NCBI GenBank assembly: GCA_947259215.1
Contig: CAMYLJ010000036.1
Location: forward strand, 34,140-83,349
Source of the DNA: an uncultured delta proteobacterium
GTDB lineage: Bacteria > Myxococcota_A > UBA9160 > JAFDET01
Length of the DNA: 49,210 nucleotides
Direction: 5' to 3'
The notes beneath the pieces are model-generated. The model worked only from the letters and a program-made list of their open reading frames with translations, was not told the DNA's origin and did not search any database. This document shows positions 25,955 to 32,975 of this stretch, piece by piece. Positions within the stretch are counted from its first letter, which is position 1. Every line of letters starts with the position of its first letter. The translations under genes and the position numbers were made by a program.

Positions 25955-26872
25955 ATGGAAAAAGTGTTGATCACCGGCATCTCGGGCGGTCAGGGGCGAC
26001 TCCTCGCCCGCCGGCTGCTGGAGAGCTACGAGGTCTGCGGGGTGGACCGTGTGGCCTGGGAGGGGCGCCCGCGGGGCGTCTCCATCCACACCGTCGACCT
26101 GCGCAAGAAGAAGTTCGAGGACGTGATCCGGACCGAGCTGCCCACGGCCATCGTCCACATGGGCTTCGTCCGCCACTTCCGCAGCGGCGAGGATCTGCGC
26201 CACGAGGTGAACGTCCGGGGCACGAAGCAGCTCCTGGACCACTGCACCCACTACGGGGTCCAGAAACTGGTGGTGCTCTCCAGCGGCTACGTCTACGGCG
26301 CCTTCCCGGAGAACCCCTTCGCGATGGACGAAGACCAGCCCCTCTCCGCCAGCCGCTCCTATCCGGAGATCCGCGACCTGGTGGAGGTGGACACCCTGGC
26401 CAGCGCGTTCATCTGGAAGTACCCGCACATCCGCACCTGCGTGCTGCGGCCGGTGAACACGCTCGGCGCCTTCGTGCACAGCATGATCGGCGAGTACCTG
26501 CGCCTGCCGCGCCAGATCACGATGATGGGCTTCGATCCGATGATGCAGTTCATCCACGAGGAGGACGTGTCGGAGTCGATCGCCCTGGCGCTGGAGCACG
26601 GACTCCAGGGCGTGTTCAACGTGGTGGGGCCGGGCGAGGTGCCGCTGCACGTGGCGATCGAGGAGACGGGCGGACAATCGCTCGGGCTGCCCGAGCCGCT
26701 GGTGCGGCCGCTCCTGCGGCGCCTGTTCGACTGGGGCCTGTGGCCCTACCCGGAGGGCGCGCTCGACTTCCTGAAGTACCCGGTGACGCTGTCGGGCAAG
26801 CGCTTCGTCGACGCCACGGGTTTCCGGCCGCTTTTCGGTCTGGAAGAGATCTTCCACAGCGTGCAGCGGTAG
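25955..26872 (+). CDS. NAD-dependent epimerase/dehydratase (extended SDR)
   Basis: The product has 305 residues. The Rossmann motif TGISGGQG (residues 7-14) is intact. VHMGFVRHF, VLSSGYVYGAFPENP and LRPVNTLGAFVHS follow the extended SDR order. The catalytic pair looks altered: SYPEIR has Arg where YxxxK has Lys. IHEEDVSESIALALEHGLQGVFNVVG matches the C-terminal part of the other SDR at 16483-17484. It opens a plus-strand lipid operon; the next gene, an acyltransferase, begins 9 bp later. The substrate is unknown. Confidence 0.85.
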   Translation: MEKVLITGISGGQGRLLARRLLESYEVCGVDRVAWEGRPRGVSIHTVDLRKKKFEDVIRTELPTAIVHMGFVRHFRSGEDLRHEVNVRGTKQLLDHCTHYGVQKLVVLSSGYVYGAFPENPFAMDEDQPLSASRSYPEIRDLVEVDTLASAFIWKYPHIRTCVLRPVNTLGAFVHSMIGEYLRLPRQITMMGFDPMMQFIHEEDVSESIALALEHGLQGVFNVVGPGEVPLHVAIEETGGQSLGLPEPLVRPLLRRLFDWGLWPYPEGALDFLKYPVTLSGKRFVDATGFRPLFGLEEIFHSVQR

Positions 26873-26881
26873 GGAGCGCGA

Positions 26882-27766
26882 GTGTTCGCGGGGCTGAGAC
26901 AGGCGTTGAAAGATCTCGTGGGAGCGGGGATCCCGATGGCGTGGCGCGAACTGCAGGGCGAGCTGGCCGATCGCATCGCCAAGGCGCCGGTGCAGCTGAA
27001 CGAGTACGGCTACGACCCCTACGGGATGCACCCCGCGACCATGGCGGAGAGCATCCTTCCCTCGGCGCTGCTCTACCGCCACTACTTCCGGGCCGAGACC
27101 TACGACGTCGACCGCGTGCCGGAGGGCCGGGTGCTCCTGATCGCGAACCACGCGGGACAGGTGCCCTACGACGGCATGATGCTGACCATCGCCATGCTGC
27201 TCGAGGCGAACCCGCCGCGGATCTGCCGCGCCATGGGCGAGTACTTCATCGCGCGTCTCCCCTTCCTGAGCACCCTGGCCGCGCGCGGCGGGGTCATGTC
27301 GGGCACGCCCGAGAACTGCGTGCAGATGCTCGAGAACGGCGAGTGCGTGATGGTCTTCCCGGAAGGCGCCCGCGGCATCAACAAGCCCTACTCCAAGGCC
27401 TACCAGCTCCAGCGCTTCGGTCTCGGTTTCATGCGGCTCGCCCTCGAGACCGACACGCCGATCGTGCCCGTGGCCATCGTCGGCTCCGAGGAGCAGCAGC
27501 CGGGCCTGGCGAACTTCGAGGGGCTCGGCCACAGCCTGGGCCTGCCGTCGTTGCCCATCACCGCGACCTTCCCGTTGCTGGGCCCCGCCGGCCTGCTGGT
27601 GGCGCTGCCCGTCAAGTACCACATCTACTTCGGGGAGCCGCTGCGCTTCGAGGGACATCCCTCGGACGAGGACGCCGTGATGCAGCAGCGCGTCGACGTG
27701 GTGCGCGACTCGATCCACGCGATGTTCGAGCGCGGGCTGGCCGAGCGCGCGGGAATCTTCCGCTGA
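26882..27766 (+). CDS. Lysophospholipid acyltransferase (PlsC/MGAT-like)
   Basis: The product has 294 residues. Motif I is ANHAGQVPYD (H-x6-D), motif III VFPEGARGINKP, and motif IV the TPIVPVAIVGSEEQQP stretch. The last part (FPLLGPAGLLVALPVKYHIYFGEPL) closely parallels the acyltransferase at 17481-18560, so the two are paralogues. This copy lacks the long proline-rich N-terminus. The GTG start has GGGAG just upstream, overlapping the end of the SDR gene. Its stop shares one base with the patatin ATG (TGATG). It probably acylates a lysophospholipid, perhaps re-using lipid released by the patatin. Confidence 0.9.
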   Translation: MFAGLRQALKDLVGAGIPMAWRELQGELADRIAKAPVQLNEYGYDPYGMHPATMAESILPSALLYRHYFRAETYDVDRVPEGRVLLIANHAGQVPYDGMMLTIAMLLEANPPRICRAMGEYFIARLPFLSTLAARGGVMSGTPENCVQMLENGECVMVFPEGARGINKPYSKAYQLQRFGLGFMRLALETDTPIVPVAIVGSEEQQPGLANFEGLGHSLGLPSLPITATFPLLGPAGLLVALPVKYHIYFGEPLRFEGHPSDEDAVMQQRVDVVRDSIHAMFERGLAERAGIFR

Positions 27767-28695
27767 TGGCCCGCGCCCCCAAGCGCGTCTTCATCCTGGG
27801 AGGTGGCGCGAGCCTCGGCGCGCACCAGGTCGGCGCCATCCGCTGCCTGGAAGAGAAGGGCATCCGCCCGGACGCGATCGTGGGCTCGTCGATCGGCGTG
27901 ATCAACGCCTGCCTCTACGCCAGCGGTGGCGCGGACCACATGGAGCAGGCCTGGGCGGAGTTCCGGACCGGCTCCAAGGTCTTCCGCCCGAGCCTGCGCC
28001 ACAACCCGATCGCCGGGCTCTCGCTCTTCTCCATGGAGGCCCTGGCCGCGTCCGTCGAGGAGCACCTGGATTTCGAGACGATCCTGGCCTCGCCGCTCGA
28101 TCTGTCGTTCATCGTACTCAACCTCTCGCGCGGCGAGGGGCAGTTCGTCTCGAACCGGAGTGCGAAGAGCGCGCGCGAGCTCCAGAAGTTCGCGCGCGCC
28201 GGCTACGCCATCCCGCCGCTCTTTCCGCCGGTCAAGATCCGAGGCGAGTACTACGTGGACGGCGGCTTCGCCTGGAACGTGCCGCTGCTCCAGGCCGTGG
28301 ACATGGGCGCCAGCGAGATCTACGTGCTGGCCGTGATCGCACCGCAGCTCCCCTTCAAGCGGAAGTTCTCGAGCTTCGCGGACTACTCGACCCGGCTGAT
28401 GGACGTGATGTGGCGCACGCTCGGCAACGTCGGCTACGTGACGACGCGGATCGAGGCGGACGGCACCTACCGCGGCGTGCCGGTGACCGTGATCCACCCG
28501 ACCGAGGAGCACGCCGGGTTCAGCCTGCTGAACCTGCTCTCGTCGAGCCCGCGGCGCACGCGCCAGCTCGTGACGGCGGGCTACCGAGACGCCAAGCGCG
28601 AGCTGGCTCGCCGCGCCCGCGCCCGCAAGCGCGGCTCGCAGGCCGGCGAGCCCCTGGGCGAGGTGGAGCCCGCCTTTCGACACGAGGTTGCGTGA
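27766..28695 (+). CDS. Patatin-like phospholipase
   Basis: The product has 309 residues. The oxyanion motif LGGGASLGAH, the nucleophile elbow GSSIG (S42) and the catalytic Asp in DGG (D165) form a complete patatin dyad. No signal peptide is present, so it acts in the cytoplasm or on the inner leaflet. The C-terminus is Arg/Lys-rich. The ATG overlaps the acyltransferase stop and the stop overlaps the next GTG, so translation is coupled on both sides. A deacylase beside an acyltransferase suggests phospholipid remodelling. Confidence 0.93.
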   Translation: MARAPKRVFILGGGASLGAHQVGAIRCLEEKGIRPDAIVGSSIGVINACLYASGGADHMEQAWAEFRTGSKVFRPSLRHNPIAGLSLFSMEALAASVEEHLDFETILASPLDLSFIVLNLSRGEGQFVSNRSAKSARELQKFARAGYAIPPLFPPVKIRGEYYVDGGFAWNVPLLQAVDMGASEIYVLAVIAPQLPFKRKFSSFADYSTRLMDVMWRTLGNVGYVTTRIEADGTYRGVPVTVIHPTEEHAGFSLLNLLSSSPRRTRQLVTAGYRDAKRELARRARARKRGSQAGEPLGEVEPAFRHEVA

Positions 28696-30149
28696 GGCGA
28701 GCCGGGGACCTCGCCCTCGGGCTCGGGATCGGCCTGGCGCTCGCCGGCTGTCTCGGCCGCGGCGCCGCGCCGCCGCCCGCGGGCGCACCGCCGGAGCCCG
28801 GGAAACCCGACAGGATCAGCGCGGCGGAGCCCGGGCCCTCGCAGCCGGGTCGTCCCGCGCTGGTGCTGCTGGTGGCGGTCAGCGGGCTCGAGCCGGGCGC
28901 CTACGCCGGAGACGCTCCGGTCATGCCCACCCTGGCGCGGCTGGCCGCGGGCGGCGCCGCGGCCGACGACCTCGAGCCCGTGGCGCCCGCAACGCGCGCC
29001 CCCGCCCACGCGAGCCTCGTGACCGGACGCCGTCCTGCGCGACACGGAATCATGTCGGACCGGTTGCTGGGCGAGAAGGGGGTCCGGCGCGCCGGCTTCG
29101 ACCACGCCAGCTACCTGCGCGGTCCGAGCCTGTGGTCCGAGGGGGTGGCGGCGGGCCGCTCCGTGGCGGCCCTCGGCTGGCCGACGACCCTGGGGGCCGC
29201 GATCCCGCTGCTGATCCCCGACCTCCCGCCCTCGCGCACCGGGCTGTCGTGGCTCTCCCAGCTCGGCGACACATCGACGCCGTGGCTGGTGGAGCTGGCG
29301 GGCCGCTCCGGGGGCTCGGAGGCCGGTACGGATCTCAGGGGTCCCGAGCGCGACGCGGCGCTGGTGGGCGTGGCGTGCGAGCTCGTGCGCGCGCCACGGC
29401 CCCCCGAGCTGCTGCTGCTTCAGCTCGCCCAGACGGCAGGCGCGTTGGCGCGTGCGGGCGCTGGCTCGCCGGAGGCGCGGGCCGCGTTCGCGAGCGCCGA
29501 TGCGGAGCTCGGCCGGCTGCTCGACTGCCTGGCTGCTACGGGCCGCCTCGCGTCCGCGAGCGTCGTGGTCGTTGGGGACGCCGCCTTCGCGCCCGTCCAC
29601 ACGGCGCTGGCCCCGAATGCGATCCTCGAACGCCAGGGGCTGCTCTCGCGCGCGAGTCCGCGGGAGCTGCGTGGCTGGCGCGCCATCGCGCGGGCCAACG
29701 GGGGCTCGGCGTTCGTCTACGCCCGCAGCGAGGGGGACGCGCTGCGGGCGCGGCGCGTCCTCGAGGCGGAGGCGGAGGAGGGCGGCCTCTTCCGCGTGGT
29801 TCCGGCCCAGGTGATGCTCGAGCTCGGAGCCGATCCCGAGGCCTGGTTCGGGATGGAGGCCCGGCCGGGCTACGTGTTCGTGGACTTCCCCGACGCCGCC
29901 CCGGCGGCCGCGTCGGCGCGGCGCGCCGCTGCCGGCTACCTTCCAGGGCGCCCGGACGTGCGCGCCGGCTTCGTCGCGTGGGGCCGGGGGGTCCGAGCCC
30001 GCGTGCGCGTGCCCTGGCTGCGTCAGATCGACGTGGCGCCGACGCTGGCGCGGCTGGCGGGCCTGGAGCTTCCGGAGGCAGAAGGCCGCGCCGTGGAAGG
30101 CGTCCTCGACCTGCCGCAGGTCGCGAGCCCGCGCCCCGGCGGGCCGTGA
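28692..30149 (+). CDS. Lipoprotein of the alkaline phosphatase/phosphodiesterase superfamily, probably inactive
   Basis: The product has 485 residues. A lipobox LAGC (C20) predicts an envelope lipoprotein. The fold is that of nucleotide pyrophosphatase-like proteins: PATRAPAHASLVTG with the catalytic Thr T101, MPTLARLAAGG, and the C-terminal GYLPGRPDVRAGFVAWG. Several metal ligands are absent. The usual first Asp reads AVSGLEPG, the D-H pair reads GDAAF (D296 kept, His lost), the D-x-x-GH stretch is missing, and the His before GYLP is gone. The GTG start overlaps the patatin stop (GTGA). A substrate-binding or scaffolding role is likelier than catalysis. Confidence 0.78.
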   Translation: MRRAGDLALGLGIGLALAGCLGRGAAPPPAGAPPEPGKPDRISAAEPGPSQPGRPALVLLVAVSGLEPGAYAGDAPVMPTLARLAAGGAAADDLEPVAPATRAPAHASLVTGRRPARHGIMSDRLLGEKGVRRAGFDHASYLRGPSLWSEGVAAGRSVAALGWPTTLGAAIPLLIPDLPPSRTGLSWLSQLGDTSTPWLVELAGRSGGSEAGTDLRGPERDAALVGVACELVRAPRPPELLLLQLAQTAGALARAGAGSPEARAAFASADAELGRLLDCLAATGRLASASVVVVGDAAFAPVHTALAPNAILERQGLLSRASPRELRGWRAIARANGGSAFVYARSEGDALRARRVLEAEAEEGGLFRVVPAQVMLELGADPEAWFGMEARPGYVFVDFPDAAPAAASARRAAAGYLPGRPDVRAGFVAWGRGVRARVRVPWLRQIDVAPTLARLAGLELPEAEGRAVEGVLDLPQVASPRPGGP

Positions 30150-30163
30150 AGGAGGGGCGGGCG

Positions 30164-30952
30164 GTGTTGGAACCCGGCTGGTGTCTGATCCTGGGAGCGT
30201 CGAGCGGCTTTGGCGCCGCGGCGGCGCGCGCGTTTGCGGCTGCCGGTCTCGACGTGGCGGGCGTGCACCTCGATCGCAAGGCGACCCTGCCGGCGGCCGA
30301 GGCCGTGCGCGCCGACGTGGAGGCGGCCGGGCGCCGTGCGCTCTTCCTGAACCGCAACGCGGTGGATCCGGAGGCGCGGGCCGAGCTGATCGAGCGGCTC
30401 TCGAAGGCCTGCGACGGGGGGCCGCGTGTTCGCGTGTTGCTTCACTCGCTGGCGTTCGGGACCCTGAAGCCCGTGGTGGCCGAGGTGCAGAAGGACGCCG
30501 TCTCCCGCGCCCAGATGGCGATGACGCTGGACGTGATGGCGACGAGCCTGGTGGACTGGACCCAGGCGCTGCTGGCCGCCGGGCTGCTGGAGCGCGGCGG
30601 GCGGGTGTTCAGCATGACGAGCGCCGGCGGCCGTCGCGCCTGGCAGGCCTACGGCCCGGTGTCGGCGGCGAAGGCGGCGCTGGAGGCTCTGACGCGACAG
30701 CTGGCGCTCGAGCTGGCGCCCTGGGAGATCACCGCCAACGCGGTCTGCGCCGGCGTCACCGAGACCCCGGCCCTGGCCAAGATCCCGGGCTCCGACCGCA
30801 TGCTCGACATGGCGCGCGAGCGGAACCCGCGCGGCCGCCTGACCACGCCCGAGGACGTGGCCGGGGCGCTCGTGGCCCTGTCCCGGCCCGAGGCCGGCTG
30901 GATCTCCGGCAACGTGATCAACGTGGACGGCGGGGAAGAGGTGGTGGCGTGA
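30164..30952 (+). CDS. SDR oxidoreductase resembling enoyl-ACP reductase FabL
   Basis: The product has 262 residues. The cofactor motif LGASSGFG (residues 10-17), the LLHSLAFG stretch and a Tyr-x6-Lys pair (Y163, K170, in YGPVSAAK) follow the FabL/FabI pattern, unlike the Y-x3-K of ordinary SDRs. GWISGNVINVDGG ends the fold. It probably reduces an enoyl-ACP or enoyl-CoA. The GTG at 30164 is preferred because AAGGAGG lies 8 nt before it; a GTG at 30146 overlapping the previous stop is the alternative. The gene belongs to the 26-31 kb lipid operon. Confidence 0.82.
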   Translation: MLEPGWCLILGASSGFGAAAARAFAAAGLDVAGVHLDRKATLPAAEAVRADVEAAGRRALFLNRNAVDPEARAELIERLSKACDGGPRVRVLLHSLAFGTLKPVVAEVQKDAVSRAQMAMTLDVMATSLVDWTQALLAAGLLERGGRVFSMTSAGGRRAWQAYGPVSAAKAALEALTRQLALELAPWEITANAVCAGVTETPALAKIPGSDRMLDMARERNPRGRLTTPEDVAGALVALSRPEAGWISGNVINVDGGEEVVA

Positions 30953-30962
30953 GGCGGGCAGC

Positions 30963-31418
30963 GTGACCAACCCGGTCGTGATCGAGCTGAACCCGCGCGA
31001 GCGGCGGCTCTACGACCGCATGCGGGCGAAGCTGGTGGCACCCCGCGTCGGTCGCGGCTCGGGCCTGACGGACCTGATGCTGCTGCTGCCGGACCTGACG
31101 GTCCTGCTGGCCCGGCTCCTGCGCGACGAGCGGGTGCCCGTCAGCTCGAAGCTCATCGCCCTGCTCGGCGTGGGCTACGTGCTCTCGCCCATCGATCTGC
31201 TGCCCGAGGCGATCCTGGGACCGATCGGCCTGGTGGACGACCTGCTGGTGGTGGGCGCGGCGCTGTCGCGTCTGCTCGGCGACGTGCACCCCGACGTGGT
31301 GCGCTCGCACTGGTCGGGACAGGGCGACGCCCTCGACGCCATCCACCGCGTCACCGCCTGGTCCGACGGCTTCGTCCGCGTGCGCCTGCTCGGCGCCGTC
31401 CGCCGCATCTTCGGCTAG
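30963..31418 (+). CDS. DUF1232 (YkvA-like) membrane protein
   Basis: The product has 151 residues. The DUF1232 core is present: LRDERVPVSSKLIALLGVGY, then VLSPIDLLPEAI and GLVDDLLVVGAAL. The middle is hydrophobic and probably membrane-embedded. Function is unknown. The GTG starts 10 bp after the FabL-like gene, so it closes the operon. A hairpin followed by a pyrimidine-rich run lies about 260 bp downstream, beyond repeat copy 3. Confidence 0.85.
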   Translation: MTNPVVIELNPRERRLYDRMRAKLVAPRVGRGSGLTDLMLLLPDLTVLLARLLRDERVPVSSKLIALLGVGYVLSPIDLLPEAILGPIGLVDDLLVVGAALSRLLGDVHPDVVRSHWSGQGDALDAIHRVTAWSDGFVRVRLLGAVRRIFG

Positions 31419-31429
31419 AGGGTGGCGCG

Positions 31430-31549
31430 CGCGGAGCGGGGGCGGCGTGGCTGCGCTCCTTCGGTTTGCGCGCATCGCCCTCCCGAGGGCGCACCCGGTC
31501 CGTCGGCGCGCTCACAGGCGTCGCTCTGCCACGCCGCCCCCGCCCCGCG
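31430..31549 (+). repeat. Dispersed structured repeat, module A, copy 3
   Basis: A 22-nt arm (31430-31451) pairs with 31528-31549 with one mismatch around a 76-nt loop, the same length as in copies 1 and 2. The inner hairpin here is GCCCTC-CC-GAGGGC, a longer version of that in the other copies. It lies between the convergent DUF1232 and thioesterase genes. The 314-bp gap between those genes is filled by this module, module B and a terminator-like hairpin. Confidence 0.85.
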
Positions 31550-31571
31550 GTCTCGAGATACCGCGACGAAG

Positions 31572-31745
31572 CCCCAAGCCCTGACCGATCCCGCAGCCAG
31601 CATGGGAGGCGGAGGCCGCAAGTCCGGGCCTCCGGCCCGGGCGCGCAGCGGTCTCAGCGACAGCGCCAAGCGGGCTGGGGAGTCGGCCTTGGGCCGACTC
31701 CCGACCCTTCCTCTTTCCAACGGCGAGCGAAGTCACGATAAATGG
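31572..31745 (+). repeat. Dispersed repeat, module B, copy 3
   Basis: It matches 16302-16413 at both ends: CCCCAAGCCCTGACCGA at the left and TCACGATAAATGG at the right (31733-31745). Its hairpin is CCGGGCC-TCC-GGCCCGG (31624-31640), paired like the one in copy 1 but of different sequence. A further hairpin is inserted here (31678-31702). The right end overlaps the thioesterase gene and supplies its stop codon. Confidence 0.7.
31678..31716 (+). terminator. Terminator-like hairpin after the lipid operon
   Basis: GGGAGTCGGCC-TTG-GGCCGACTCCC is a perfect 11-bp stem (31678-31702). On the plus strand a pyrimidine-rich run, CCTTCCTCTTTCC, follows. The T-tract is interrupted, so termination would be partial. 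Confidence 0.5.
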
Positions 31746-32176
31746 AGCGCTGCGCGCAGGCGGTCCCGGTGCTCGCGGGGGATGCGCCGCGGGCGGCCGT
31801 CGCCGTCCACCATGGCGTGCTCGGTGGCGGCGACCGCGACCGCCGCCTCCCCGCAGCGCAGCGCGTACCCCATGCGCAGGGAGGCCCCGCGCAGGGTCTC
31901 GATCCAGACGTGGACGACCAGCACGTCGTCGAAGCGCACGGGGCGCAGGTAGTCGACCTCGACGCGGGTGGTGGCGAAGTGCAGGCCGCGCTCGATGTAC
32001 TCGCGGTAGGGGCGGTCGTGCTCGTCCATGTAGACGACCCGGGCCCGCTCCAGGAAGTTCACGAAGTTGGCGTGGTGCACGATGCCCATGGCGTCGGTCT
32101 CGTAGAATGAGACACGGTGCTTCACGCTCGAAGTGGCGGCGCCGGCGGGCGGCCCGACGGGCTCGCGCCGTGCCAC
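31733..32176 (-). CDS. YbgC-like acyl-CoA thioesterase (hotdog fold)
   Basis: The product has up to 147 residues. The 4HBT motif FYETDAMGIVHHANFVNFLE has the catalytic Asp, and TTRVEVDYLRPVRFDD matches the second conserved block. It hydrolyses short-chain acyl-CoA or acyl-ACP. Two starts are possible: the GTG at 32176, 3 bp after gloB, and the GTG at 32125; neither has a Shine-Dalgarno. The last three codons and the TGA stop lie within the right end of a dispersed repeat (module B), so the natural C-terminus may have been replaced by the repeat. Confidence 0.87.
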   Translation of the reverse strand: MARREPVGPPAGAATSSVKHRVSFYETDAMGIVHHANFVNFLERARVVYMDEHDRPYREYIERGLHFATTRVEVDYLRPVRFDDVLVVHVWIETLRGASLRMGYALRCGEAAVAVAATEHAMVDGDGRPRRIPREHRDRLRAALHLS

Positions 32177-32179
32177 TGG

Positions 32180-32935
32180 CTAGAAGCTGTCCTTGGCCGC
32201 GCGCCGCTGCCCGAGCACGTCCACGCTCTCCGCGCGCATGAACGGGTTGGTCTCGTGCTCCTCGGCGATGGTGGAGGGGACGGTCATCTCGGCGGGCGTG
32301 GCGTCGTGCCAGTCGGCGGCGGCGTTCTTGCGGATCGTGCGCACGCGCTCGAGCTTTGCCGCCACGGCGGCGTTGTCGGGCTCGGCGTGGGCCGCGTAGG
32401 CCAGGTTGCTCTCGGTGTACTCGTGGCCGCAGAAGACCCGCGTCGCGCCGGGCAGGGCGCCGAGCTTGCGCATGGCGTCGAACATCATCTGCGGGTCGCC
32501 TTCGAACAGGCGGCCGCAGCCGCCCGCGAAGAGCGTGTCGCCGCAGAAGACCGCGTCGTCGTCGTCGAAGACGTAGGCGATGTGGCCGCGGGTGTGGGCC
32601 GGGATGAAGAGGATGTGCGCCTGGCAGTCGCCCACCGCGAGGCTGTCGCCTTCCTCCAGGCCGTCCGTGAAGCCCGGGATGCGCTCGCGGTCCGAGACGT
32701 GCCCGAACACCGGCGCTCCGTAGCGTTCCGCCAGCTCCGGGTTGGCGCCGGAATGGTCCCAGTGGTGGTGCGTCGAGAGGATCTTCGTGACCCGCGCGCC
32801 CGTCTCGTCGACGCGCTTCACCACGGGCTCGGCTTCCGGTGCGTCCACCACCGCCGCCTCGCCGCTGGATTCGCACACGAGCAGGTAGGTGTAGTTGTCT
32901 CCGAGGGTGGGAATGCGTTCGATCCGAAGGGCCAT
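32180..32935 (-). CDS. gloB: Hydroxyacylglutathione hydrolase (glyoxalase II)
   Basis: The product has 251 residues, typical for GloB. Metal ligands are in THHHWDHSG, PAHTRGH and GDTLFAGGCGRLFEG, and substrate-binding VFCGHEYTESNL and NPFMR are present. It hydrolyses S-lactoylglutathione in methylglyoxal detoxification. The gene lies 3 bp before the thioesterase start, so the two probably form one transcript. The C-terminus RAAKDSF is normal for the family. Confidence 0.95.
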   Translation of the reverse strand: MALRIERIPTLGDNYTYLLVCESSGEAAVVDAPEAEPVVKRVDETGARVTKILSTHHHWDHSGANPELAERYGAPVFGHVSDRERIPGFTDGLEEGDSLAVGDCQAHILFIPAHTRGHIAYVFDDDDAVFCGDTLFAGGCGRLFEGDPQMMFDAMRKLGALPGATRVFCGHEYTESNLAYAAHAEPDNAAVAAKLERVRTIRKNAAADWHDATPAEMTVPSTIAEEHETNPFMRAESVDVLGQRRAAKDSF

Positions 32936-32975
32936 GGGCCGGGAGGCTAGCCGATCGACCGGCGGGTGGCCCCGC

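Noticed and set aside
16131-31745. Similar short open frames (with SDACERADGPG) on the minus strand of all three dispersed repeats
   Set aside because: The similarity is explained by the DNA repeat. The paired arms change length by one base between copies and the stems covary, which fits a structured element and not a protein.
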